Assembly: GCA_046313675.1 (NCBI GenBank)
Contig: JBKBXU010000010.1
Coordinates: 1-30,287, forward strand
Direction of reading: 5' to 3'
From: JBKBXU01 sp046313675
GTDB taxonomy: Bacteria > Bacteroidota > Bacteroidia > Cytophagales > Cytophagaceae
DNA: 30,287 nucleotides
Below, one piece after another: positions 23,685 through 30,287 of this stretch. The notes beneath the pieces are model-generated. The model saw only the letters and a program-made list of their open reading frames with translations. It was not told the DNA's origin and searched no databases. The first letter of the stretch is position 1, and every line of letters starts with the position of its first letter. The position numbers were made by a program, and so were the translations under genes.

Positions 23685-25208
23685 TCAACTTACAGCAGCA
23701 CACTTTGTGACTCTGTAAAGATCATTCCGCCGATCTTTAAGGTTTCTGACACTGCCATGACTATGAAGTTCCTCAAGGAGATTAATATCTACATCAGCGA
23801 TCAATATCATTTCGCTGTTTGGCGTAGCTTCTCCTTTAAGGCCTGTATTAGGAAATGCAAAATCACATGGAGTAAGCACCGCAGACTGAGCATATTGAAT
23901 ATCCATATTTTTTACCCTTGGCAAATTACCTACACTGCCTGCTATGGCCACAAAGCACTCATTTTCAATAGCCCTTGCCTGAGCACAATGACGTACTCGA
24001 GAGTATGCTGTTTGAGTATCCGCAAGAAACGGTACAAAAAGAATGTCCATACCTTCATCTGCCAGCATACGTGACAATTCAGGAAATTCTACGTCATAAC
24101 AAATCATAATACCTATTTTCCCGCAATCGGTATCATATGCTTTTATTTTACTTCCACCTTTCAATCCCCAGTATTTTGATTCCGCAGGAGTAACATGGAT
24201 TTTTTCGTACTTTTCATAGGATCCATTCCTACGGCACAAATACCCTACATTCAGAAGTGCTTCGCCATCAAACTCTGGCATACTGCCTGTAATGATATTA
24301 ATATTATATTTAATAGCCAGCGTTACAAAACGATCACGTATTTCATCAGAAAACGATGCCAGTTTTTTAATTGCATCTGCTTCAGGCAACTCATTATCTT
24401 CTGCCATAAGAGGTGCATTAAAATATTCAGGGAATAATGCAAAGTCGGCTTTATACGCTGAAAGGGCGTCAACAAAATATTCTACCTGCTGAAACAAGTC
24501 CTCCATATCCTTGTATATCCGCATCTGCCACTGCACAAGACCCAGCCTTACAGAGGTTTTCTGAGATCCAAACGCTTTTGGTTTATCCTGATAATATATA
24601 TTAAGCCAATGCAGCAAAACAGCATATTCACAGGATTCCTCATCCGATGGCATATATCCCTGAATTATTTTTTTAGGCTGAAAATCATTGGAAAGTTGAA
24701 AATTCAATACCGGATCACTGATTTCCCTGCTTTTAACCTTTTTAATATATTCTTTAGGCGTTATTTCATTCATGTATTTATGATAACCGGGAATCCGGCC
24801 ACCAAACACAATCGCTCTAAGGTTAAGATTTTCACATAGTTCCTTTCTGGCTTCATATAAACGCTGTCCCAACCTTTTACCTCTTTCCTCCGGTACAACA
24901 AAAACCTCAATCCCATATAAAGTATCCCCTTTCGGGCTATGAGTATCAAATGTATAGTTTCCTGTGATCTGTTTATAGGTATGGGAATCACCAAACTTAT
25001 CGTAATCAACAATAATGGATAAAGCACAAGCCACAATTTCATCGTTGATGGTAATCACGAATTGTCCTTCCGGAAATAATTCTGTAAGTCTGAAGATTTG
25101 TTCTTCACCCCAATAGCCAAAAAATTGAGGGTACGAAGATTCCATAGCTTGCCGGAACTGTGTATAGTCGCTGATTTTTAAATTGCGAAGGCTTATTAAT
25201 TCACTCAT
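23685..25208 (-). CDS. Bifunctional GNAT acetyltransferase / nitrilase-superfamily amidohydrolase
   Basis: The product has 507 residues from ATG 25208; the longer frame starting with TTG at 25265 is less likely. Residues 1-210 are a GNAT domain, with the acetyl-CoA-binding segment VVPEERGKRLGQRLYE at 104-119. Residues about 218-500 are a carbon-nitrogen hydrolase. The catalytic triad is intact: Glu261 in LFPEYF, Lys336 in YEKIHVTP and Cys370 in IGIMICYDVEFPE. This GNAT-nitrilase fusion is widespread in bacteria, but its substrate is not well established. The gene begins 70 nt after the porin gene with no terminator between, so read-through from the porin promoter is possible. Confidence 0.9.
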   Translation of the reverse strand: MSELISLRNLKISDYTQFRQAMESSYPQFFGYWGEEQIFRLTELFPEGQFVITINDEIVACALSIIVDYDKFGDSHTYKQITGNYTFDTHSPKGDTLYGIEVFVVPEERGKRLGQRLYEARKELCENLNLRAIVFGGRIPGYHKYMNEITPKEYIKKVKSREISDPVLNFQLSNDFQPKKIIQGYMPSDEESCEYAVLLHWLNIYYQDKPKAFGSQKTSVRLGLVQWQMRIYKDMEDLFQQVEYFVDALSAYKADFALFPEYFNAPLMAEDNELPEADAIKKLASFSDEIRDRFVTLAIKYNINIITGSMPEFDGEALLNVGYLCRRNGSYEKYEKIHVTPAESKYWGLKGGSKIKAYDTDCGKIGIMICYDVEFPELSRMLADEGMDILFVPFLADTQTAYSRVRHCAQARAIENECFVAIAGSVGNLPRVKNMDIQYAQSAVLTPCDFAFPNTGLKGEATPNSEMILIADVDINLLEELHSHGSVRNLKDRRNDLYRVTKCAAVS

Positions 25209-25278
25209 GTGCGGTTCAGGAAAGTATTCCTCAAAAACAGCAGCTGTAAGGGAATCGTTCGGCAAACAAAAACCTAAA

Positions 25279-26547
25279 TTAAAAGATAAAGCCTAAGCCC
25301 ATTTCAAACCGGTTAGATTCCGGTAAAAAGGAATCAGTATATCTATTGTTTCTAAATTGGTAATTTGCTTTAAGTGTAATGTTCTTTTTGGGTCTCAGGT
25401 TACCCCCTACCGTAATAATTTCCAGATCCTGTTGAGCCCTTGCAATATCTGCTAATTCCGGAGAAATGCTATGGTGGGTATTGAGTCTTTCATACCGAAC
25501 AAACAAGGGCAACTTCCAATCCGTTTTAGCAAAATATGGCAACACATCACAACGTAATTCTGCATAATAGCCAAAGGTTTCTGCACCTAATACGTTTTCA
25601 TTAAAATTATAGATCTGATCAGTTCCAGTTAACCAGCCTCTGGCTCCTAAACCAAAAAATGAAAAATTTTTATAGTCATAAGTGAGGTACGCAGACAATA
25701 AGCTTACTCTTGACTGTAATTGCTGCCCCTGTTCCCCCATTGGAAGTCTGCGTGTCTCCCCGGAATAACCGCTGATCGCTGTTTCAAAGTTCTTTATGCC
25801 TGTAAAAAGCAATTTACCATTAAAAGCATGCCCGGGAGAAGGTTTATACCAATGATACCTTCCCTGCCTGATCCAGGATCCTTCAGTAAAATCAGACGCA
25901 TCCAGGCCTTTAGTTACACCAGCGTTGTATTCCAGTCCTTTTCCTAAATTACCATAAAAAAGTAGACCTGTCTCCAGCCATTGAGTTGGGATAATTACCC
26001 GTTCCACCTCAGGCCTGTTTACTGTATAAAAAGCGATGGGTTCTTCATTGATATTGACATATCCCATAGGTACAGGATAGTTTCCAATACGAATATTGAA
26101 GCGATTGTGTAAAAGTAGATCAAGAATAGCCTCTAAATTGTATTCAAAATGCACTTCGTCTGTACCATCATGAAGCAACTCCATCTGAAGTTCACTCATG
26201 AAAATCAATTTATCAGTTAATTTATATCCAAAGTAAGTCCCGGATCTGTAAAGGTTGGTATAATATAATTCTACATCGCCCCCGTCTCTACTTTTAGGGC
26301 CCAGATAGTTTACATAGTTAATTTCCCCAAAGCCACTAATAGCATATCGCTGATCGGCGGAAAATATCTTTGATGCTGCATTGGCCAAACCAGGTTGCTT
26401 GATATATTTTAATTTAGCAATACCCACTTTTGACAGCGTATCTTTAGGGGGAGTAAGCTCGGAAGCATCCTCCGTAGAGGCAGTTTGTGCATAAGAAACT
26501 ATCCCGGAAAATATAATTCCGACAAATAGCAGGCAATACTTTTTCAT
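25279..26547 (-). CDS. Outer-membrane porin-like beta-barrel protein
   Basis: A 422-residue protein with a signal peptide (MKKYCLLFVGIIFSGIVSYA). After a short linker with TPPKDTLSKV the rest is a run of amphipathic strands ending in Phe (FEMGLGFIF), the usual barrel-insertion signal. Segments such as NIRIGNYPVPMGYVNI and PTQWLETGLLFYGNLGKG resemble Bacteroidota porins related to phosphate-selective OprO/OprP, but specificity cannot be read. It lies just downstream of the sensor kinase gene on the same strand. Its upstream region carries the 11-bp repeat array, so it is a likely target of the adjacent regulator. Confidence 0.78.
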   Translation of the reverse strand: MKKYCLLFVGIIFSGIVSYAQTASTEDASELTPPKDTLSKVGIAKLKYIKQPGLANAASKIFSADQRYAISGFGEINYVNYLGPKSRDGGDVELYYTNLYRSGTYFGYKLTDKLIFMSELQMELLHDGTDEVHFEYNLEAILDLLLHNRFNIRIGNYPVPMGYVNINEEPIAFYTVNRPEVERVIIPTQWLETGLLFYGNLGKGLEYNAGVTKGLDASDFTEGSWIRQGRYHWYKPSPGHAFNGKLLFTGIKNFETAISGYSGETRRLPMGEQGQQLQSRVSLLSAYLTYDYKNFSFFGLGARGWLTGTDQIYNFNENVLGAETFGYYAELRCDVLPYFAKTDWKLPLFVRYERLNTHHSISPELADIARAQQDLEIITVGGNLRPKKNITLKANYQFRNNRYTDSFLPESNRFEMGLGFIF

Positions 26548-26566
26548 AATTCAGTGGAGAATTATA

Positions 26567-26574
26567 CAAAACTA
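26567..26574 (-). promoter_or_regulatory. Bacteroidota -7 element for the porin gene
   Basis: Read on the minus strand this is TAGTTTTG, an exact TAnnTTTG. It lies 19 nt before the porin ATG and about 9 nt downstream of the 11-bp repeat array, which covers the place where a -33 element would be. Confidence 0.55.
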
Positions 26575-26583
26575 TTACCCTGA

Positions 26584-26625
26584 TTTAAAATGGGGCTTAA
26601 AAAGACCTTAAAATTAGCTTAAAAA
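26584..26625 (-). promoter_or_regulatory. Array of 11-bp-spaced direct repeats, likely OmpR-family regulator site
   Basis: On the minus strand, TTTTTAAG (26618-26625), ATTTTAAG (26607-26614) and TTTTTAAG (26596-26603) are separated by exactly 3 bp, giving an 11-bp period. A fourth related box, ATTTTAAA (26584-26591), follows at 12 bp. Tandem half-sites one helical turn apart that replace the upstream promoter element are the usual layout for PhoB/OmpR-type activators. The first repeat overlaps the kinase stop codon. The adjacent OmpR-type regulator is the obvious candidate protein. Confidence 0.65.
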
Positions 26626-28007
26626 TTCCCGCTGACTGCGTCCTTTAGAATAGGAAGTTTGATAATAACACTGGTACCCAGATTTAATTCAGAATCTATT
26701 TCAATGATTCCTTTATGCAATTCAATAATTTTTCTGGCCAAAGCCAAACCTACCCCATGTCCATCCATATTACGTACCTCATTGGATCGAAAAAAAGTAA
26801 CAAAAACATTCTTAATATCATCTTTAGATATCCCGATACCGGTGTCCTTTATTATGACCTTCACATAATCACCTTCAGTTGAAATTTGTATGGAAACCCT
26901 GTCTGTTTCATCAGAGAATTTGAGGGCATTCTCCAAAACGTTTTTAAATGAAATAATCAAGAGCTGGGCATTACCCAGGATCATCAGATTTTTTTCCTCT
27001 TTGATGTCTGAAATGTTTATACCGACTTTCCTTCCAGGAAAAATCTTCTGAAGCCCATCCCTGGAGTTTTGCACCAAATCATCAATCCTTTCAGCTTTTA
27101 ATGTTATCTTAGAAATGTCAAAACTCGCTTTTGCGTAATTAAGCAGACTTTCTGTTATCAGGGAAAGCTTATCTACTTCTTCTTTCATAGAAGAAAGTGC
27201 TGACTTGTATTGTTCAGCATCTCTTTCTTTCATCAAAGCGAATTCAAGTTCACCTGAAATACTGGTAATCGGAGTTCTTAGCTCATGGGATGCATTGGTA
27301 ACAAAAGTCTTTTGCATATCGAATGCTTCTTCAAGCCTGTCAAGCATTTGATTGAAGGATTTTGCCAGGTCGCTTATCTCATCTTTACCTTTCCCTTCAT
27401 TCACCCTCACGAAAAGACTATTGGCATGTATAGCCGACATCTGAGAAATAACCCCTTTGATAGGCAAAAGCCCCTGATAGACAAAAAGTCTGCCTGCTAT
27501 AAAAGTTACAAAAACAGAGATAATAAACGTTATAGAAAGAATTACCAGAAGGTTATCAATCTTTTTAATGCCGGCTACATCAACAGCAGAAGCAATAATA
27601 ACAAAATCTCCCTGGTTGTCGTGGTAGTAAATGCCAGCAAACTGCCGATCCCCCTCTGTATAAAAAATCTTCTTTTGAGATCTGATGTTATTGACAATTT
27701 CATCCTTAATAATCAGGTCTTCGGTATTTTCAACAAAAACAGAATTATTGCTTTTATCATAAATGCTGATAATCTCTCCGGAAAGACTCTGAATATACTT
27801 TTTCTGATATTTCCCCAAGGCCACGGCACTTAATTCGTCAGCTTCGAGGAATATATTGGCAGTAATATATGCTCGCTTCTCAAGCATATCATAAAAATCT
27901 TTTTTAATAAATTTATTAGAGAAAAAAAGCACTACCAGACAAAATATCAAAAGTATAAATGACAATATTCCTGTAAACTGAAGAGTGAGTCTATCCTGAA
28001 GTTTCAT
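26619..28007 (-). CDS. Sensor histidine kinase (HAMP-HisKA-HATPase)
   Basis: A 462-residue membrane kinase. TM1 is at about 11-30, a periplasmic sensing region at 31-150 and TM2 at about 152-172, followed by a HAMP linker to about 225. The dimerisation helix carries the phospho-acceptor His241 in NASHELRTPITSISGELEFA. The ATPase domain shows the N box NVLENALKFS, KDTGIGIS and DGHGVGLALARKI. Its ATG follows the stop of the OmpR-type regulator gene with no intervening base (TAAATG), so the pair is translationally coupled. It probably senses a nutrient or envelope signal related to the porin downstream; the signal is unknown. Confidence 0.93.
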   Translation of the reverse strand: MKLQDRLTLQFTGILSFILLIFCLVVLFFSNKFIKKDFYDMLEKRAYITANIFLEADELSAVALGKYQKKYIQSLSGEIISIYDKSNNSVFVENTEDLIIKDEIVNNIRSQKKIFYTEGDRQFAGIYYHDNQGDFVIIASAVDVAGIKKIDNLLVILSITFIISVFVTFIAGRLFVYQGLLPIKGVISQMSAIHANSLFVRVNEGKGKDEISDLAKSFNQMLDRLEEAFDMQKTFVTNASHELRTPITSISGELEFALMKERDAEQYKSALSSMKEEVDKLSLITESLLNYAKASFDISKITLKAERIDDLVQNSRDGLQKIFPGRKVGINISDIKEEKNLMILGNAQLLIISFKNVLENALKFSDETDRVSIQISTEGDYVKVIIKDTGIGISKDDIKNVFVTFFRSNEVRNMDGHGVGLALARKIIELHKGIIEIDSELNLGTSVIIKLPILKDAVSGNF

Positions 28008-28679
28008 TTATTTTATTTTTAACACATACCCCATTCCTACCATGGTATGTATAAGTTTTGTTTCAAAGTTTTTATCAATTTTGGATCTTAAAAAGTTAAT
28101 ATAAACCTCCACAATGTTTGTATCATAATCATAATCATTTCCCCAGATGCTCTCCATAATATAAGATTTGGAAATGACTCTCCCTTTATTACGTATTAAT
28201 AATTCTAATAAGGCAAATTCCTTTGCAGTAAGTTCAATTCTCTTTCCTGCTCTGAAAACTTCTTTAGTAGAAGTATTTACTTGCAGGTCTTCAAATGTAT
28301 AGGTAACATCTGCAACAGCATGGCGAATTCTTCCTAATGCTCTGACGCGTGCCAAAAGTTCCTCCAGTTTAAATGGTTTGGTAAGGTAATCATTTGCGCC
28401 TGAATCCAATCCTGTCACTATGTCTTCCGTTGTATCAAGAGCAGTAAGCATCAGAACCGGAGTATTAATCTGCTCACTACGAATGCTTTTGCACAGGTCA
28501 ATGCCATTAATTCCCGGAAGTATCAAATCAAGAATGATTACATCATACTTATTATTCATTACCAACCTCTTGCCCATAATGCCATCATATGCAACATCTG
28601 AATCATACCCATTTTCCCTAAGGACATTGGTAATCAGCTTTGCCACCTTTTGCTCATCTTCTATAATAAGTACTTTCAT
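28008..28679 (-). CDS. OmpR/PhoB-family response regulator
   Basis: A 223-residue transcription factor. The receiver domain has Glu7/Asp8, phospho-acceptor Asp51 in IILDLILPG, Thr79 in LMLTALD and Lys101 in YLTKPF. A winged-helix DNA-binding domain occupies about residues 128-223, with the signatures ELTAKEFALLELLIRNKGRV, NIVEVYINFLRSKID and HTMVGMGYVLK. Proteins of this family bind tandem half-sites spaced about 11 bp, which matches the array in front of the porin gene downstream. First gene of the regulator-kinase unit. Confidence 0.93.
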   Translation of the reverse strand: MKVLIIEDEQKVAKLITNVLRENGYDSDVAYDGIMGKRLVMNNKYDVIILDLILPGINGIDLCKSIRSEQINTPVLMLTALDTTEDIVTGLDSGANDYLTKPFKLEELLARVRALGRIRHAVADVTYTFEDLQVNTSTKEVFRAGKRIELTAKEFALLELLIRNKGRVISKSYIMESIWGNDYDYDTNIVEVYINFLRSKIDKNFETKLIHTMVGMGYVLKIK

Positions 28680-28994
28680 ATAAGGAAAATTCTTTCAACA
28701 ATTTAGTTACTCCCTATAACGAAGGAGAGCCATTCTGTTAATCCTTCATTCATAAATTCATAAAGAGAAACAAATTTTTCTCTTAAAAAAGGGTAATTAG
28801 CACAAATATTAATTTAATTATTCCACAAGCAGCAAAGAATTTATCCCTGCATAGCAAATCAGGCTCCTCCAAAAAATCGTGCATATAGATATATTTTGGC
28901 ATTTTTTTAAAAAAAATAAAAACATATGTTGACGAAACAGGTAAACTTGCAATAAAAGCAATTAAATTTGCAATCGTAAATTTATTAATTTTAA
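28680..28994. other. Divergent intergenic region between the OmpR-type regulator and the RNA helicase
   Basis: 315 bp of AT-rich DNA without a credible gene. It holds a tandem 8-bp repeat (ATTCATAA twice at 28748-28763), an 8-bp inverted repeat (AAGAGAAA at 28763-28770 with TTTCTCTT at 28777-28784) that is not followed by a T-run, one copy of the porin-array octamer (CTTAAAAA at 28782-28789, probably chance), and a -7-like element for the helicase. Both flanking genes must be transcribed outward from here. Confidence 0.5.
28963..28970 (+). promoter_or_regulatory. Bacteroidota -7 promoter element for the RNA helicase gene
   Basis: TAAATTTG is an exact TAnnTTTG match 24 bp before the helicase ATG. 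No matching -33 element is seen at 17-23 bp, though TTGCAAT repeats flank the element. Confidence 0.4.
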
Positions 28995-30287
28995 ATGGAA
29001 GAAATGTTATTTCAGGACCTTGGCCTTTCGGAAGAAATGCTAAAGGCCATAGTAGATGCCGGTTACACCCAACCCACCCCAATCCAAACAAAAGCGATTC
29101 CTGTTGTACTCCAAGGAAATGATATAGTAGGACAGGCCCAAACAGGGACAGGAAAAACAGCCGCATTTAGTATTCCCGCAATAGAAATGGTGGATACTAC
29201 TAAAAAAGACCTTCAGGTAATGGTGCTTTGCCCAACCCGGGAACTCGCACTTCAGGTTTCAAAAGAAGTGCAAAAATTGTCTCAATATAAAAAATTGAGT
29301 GTTTTAGCTGTATATGGAGGTGAATCCATAGAACAACAGATAAGAACCTTAAAAAAAGGTGTGCACTTTGTGGTAGGGACACCAGGAAGGGTTATTGACC
29401 ACATCAACAGAAGAACACTTGATGTGAGCAAAGTAAAAATGATTATTCTGGATGAGGCAGATGAAATGCTAAATATGGGTTTCAGGGAAGACATTGAAAC
29501 CATTTTGGATCATATGCCTGCTGAAAGAACAACCCTTTTATTTTCAGCCACCATGGCTCCTGCCATAATGGCTATTACAAAAAAATATCAGAAAGAACCT
29601 GTCCTCGTTAAAATAGTCAGAGACAAACTTACGGTTTCGACCATAGAACAGATTTATTTTGACATTAAAAGTAGTCTTAAGATGGAAATCATGTGCCGTC
29701 TTATTGAGCTATATGATTTTAAACTAATGCTTGTGTTCTGTAACCAGAAAACAAAAGTGGATGAAGTTACTGAAGCCTTAAAATCTATGGGTTTTTCAGC
29801 CGAAGGATTGCACGGAGATCTTCGTCAGAATCAACGAAATGTAGTCATGAACATGTTCAGACGTGGAGACATTAATATATTGGTAGCGACCGATGTAGCT
29901 GCAAGAGGCATTGATGTGGAAGGTGTCGATGCGGTATTTAATTATGACTTGCCACTGGATGTGGAGTATTACATTCACCGAATAGGCAGAACCGGAAGAG
30001 CAGGAAAATCCGGAATAGCTTTTAGTTTTATTACAGGAAGAAGAGAGTTTGACAGGCTAAGGGATATTGAAAAACATACTAACAGCCGTCTACAGAAAGG
30101 AATCATCCCGGGAAGAGAAGAACTGGAAGCGGTAAGGAAGAAAAAAATATACAGCCTCCTAAAAAAACACATTAGCTCCGGAGTACTTGAACCTTATTAC
30201 AGTAAAATTGAGGATTTTAAAAATGAAGGATTTGAATTACACGAATTAGCTGCAGCCTTTTTGATGCAACACTTCCATGCCGATTAC
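28995..30287 (+). CDS. DEAD-box ATP-dependent RNA helicase (3' end outside window)
   Basis: The first 431 codons are present and open to the window edge. The start MEEMLFQDLGLSEEMLKAIV is the usual Q-motif lead. In order the helicase motifs are Q motif YTQPTPIQ, Walker A AQTGTGKTAAF, PTRELALQV, GTPGR, motif II LDEADEML (Asp153 onward), SAT, ARGIDVEGV and HRIGRTGRAGK (from 328). After about residue 350 the linker and start of a C-terminal extension (REELEAVRKKKIYSLLKK) fit the CsdA/DeaD group, which in other bacteria helps ribosome assembly and mRNA turnover, notably in the cold. The RNA-binding tail is not in the window. Confidence 0.93.
   Translation, partial: MEEMLFQDLGLSEEMLKAIVDAGYTQPTPIQTKAIPVVLQGNDIVGQAQTGTGKTAAFSIPAIEMVDTTKKDLQVMVLCPTRELALQVSKEVQKLSQYKKLSVLAVYGGESIEQQIRTLKKGVHFVVGTPGRVIDHINRRTLDVSKVKMIILDEADEMLNMGFREDIETILDHMPAERTTLLFSATMAPAIMAITKKYQKEPVLVKIVRDKLTVSTIEQIYFDIKSSLKMEIMCRLIELYDFKLMLVFCNQKTKVDEVTEALKSMGFSAEGLHGDLRQNQRNVVMNMFRRGDINILVATDVAARGIDVEGVDAVFNYDLPLDVEYYIHRIGRTGRAGKSGIAFSFITGRREFDRLRDIEKHTNSRLQKGIIPGREELEAVRKKKIYSLLKKHISSGVLEPYYSKIEDFKNEGFELHELAAAFLMQHFHADY

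Noticed and set aside
27285..27833. A 182-codon plus-strand frame
   Set aside because: It is the antisense shadow of the histidine kinase gene, and the composition is basic/aromatic nonsense without motifs.
28782..28789. A copy of the porin-array octamer upstream of the regulator gene as an autoregulatory site
   Set aside because: Only one copy with no neighbour at 11 bp; the same octamer also occurs near 7886, so chance is likely in AT-rich DNA.
28763..28790. An 8-bp hairpin followed by AAAAAA as a terminator
   Set aside because: It sits in a divergent intergenic region with no gene ending toward it, and neither strand has a T-run after the stem.
28783..29166. A 127-codon open frame on the minus strand with hydrophobic stretches
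   Set aside because: It lies largely antisense to the start of the DEAD-box helicase gene, which has all family motifs in frame; the opposing frame has no recognisable features.

Overview
The window (about 30 kb, AT-rich) looks like chromosomal DNA of a member of the Bacteroidota, most likely a Cytophagia-type marine or soil bacterium. The grounds are: secreted proteins ending in type IX secretion (Por) sorting domains, an N-terminus typical of large gliding-motility-associated surface proteins, a PD40/OmpA envelope protein, TAnnTTTG-like promoter elements, few Shine-Dalgarno sequences, and an animal/fungal-type (GT3) glycogen synthase. The exact genus cannot be read from the sequence. No tRNA, rRNA, CRISPR array, insertion sequence or prophage was seen.

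Layout. 1-3.3 kb (mostly minus strand): cell-surface and secreted proteins, namely a truncated gliding-associated adhesin, a beta-propeller protein with a T9SS tail, an exported TPR/zinc-ribbon protein and a cupredoxin-like T9SS protein whose copper ligands are partly lost. A decayed leucine-rich-repeat (LRR) gene lies between them. 3.4-7.3 kb: a helical exported protein of unknown role, a stand-alone receiver protein, a small conserved unknown and the glycogen synthase. 7.5-12 kb: a second decayed LRR gene, a TrpD2-like protein, a secreted GH18 chitinase-like enzyme and a PD40/OmpA protein. 12.3-14.6 kb (plus): a glucose-dehydrogenase-like MDR enzyme and a DegT-type sugar aminotransferase. 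14.6-19.9 kb (minus, possibly one long operon): D-2-hydroxyacid dehydrogenase, a haem/flavin transmembrane oxidoreductase, an overlooked 32-residue membrane peptide, a glycosyltransferase-like protein, a GlcNAc-kinase-like ATPase and a membrane protein. 20-22 kb: two convergent glycosyltransferases. 22.2-23.6 kb: a second receiver paralogue, then a haem-protein gene interrupted by an in-frame TAA, facing a PepSY-like protein. 23.7-28.7 kb (minus): OmpR-type regulator, histidine kinase, porin and a GNAT-nitrilase fusion. The right edge holds a truncated DEAD-box RNA helicase.

How the parts may work together. The clearest unit is the regulator-kinase-porin block. Between kinase and porin lie three octamers spaced exactly 11 bp apart, immediately upstream of a TAnnTTTG element. 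This is the geometry expected of an OmpR-family activator site driving the porin. The chitinase-like enzyme and the GlcNAc-kinase-like protein could both serve amino-sugar use, but they are not in one operon. The remaining genes are mostly envelope, polysaccharide and housekeeping functions.

I did not find a convincing new multi-gene system. The observations most worth following are the split haem protein, the 11-bp repeat array at the porin promoter, the two LRR pseudogenes whose 23-residue period runs through stop codons, the degenerate cupredoxin, and the 32-residue membrane peptide coupled to the haem/flavin oxidoreductase.
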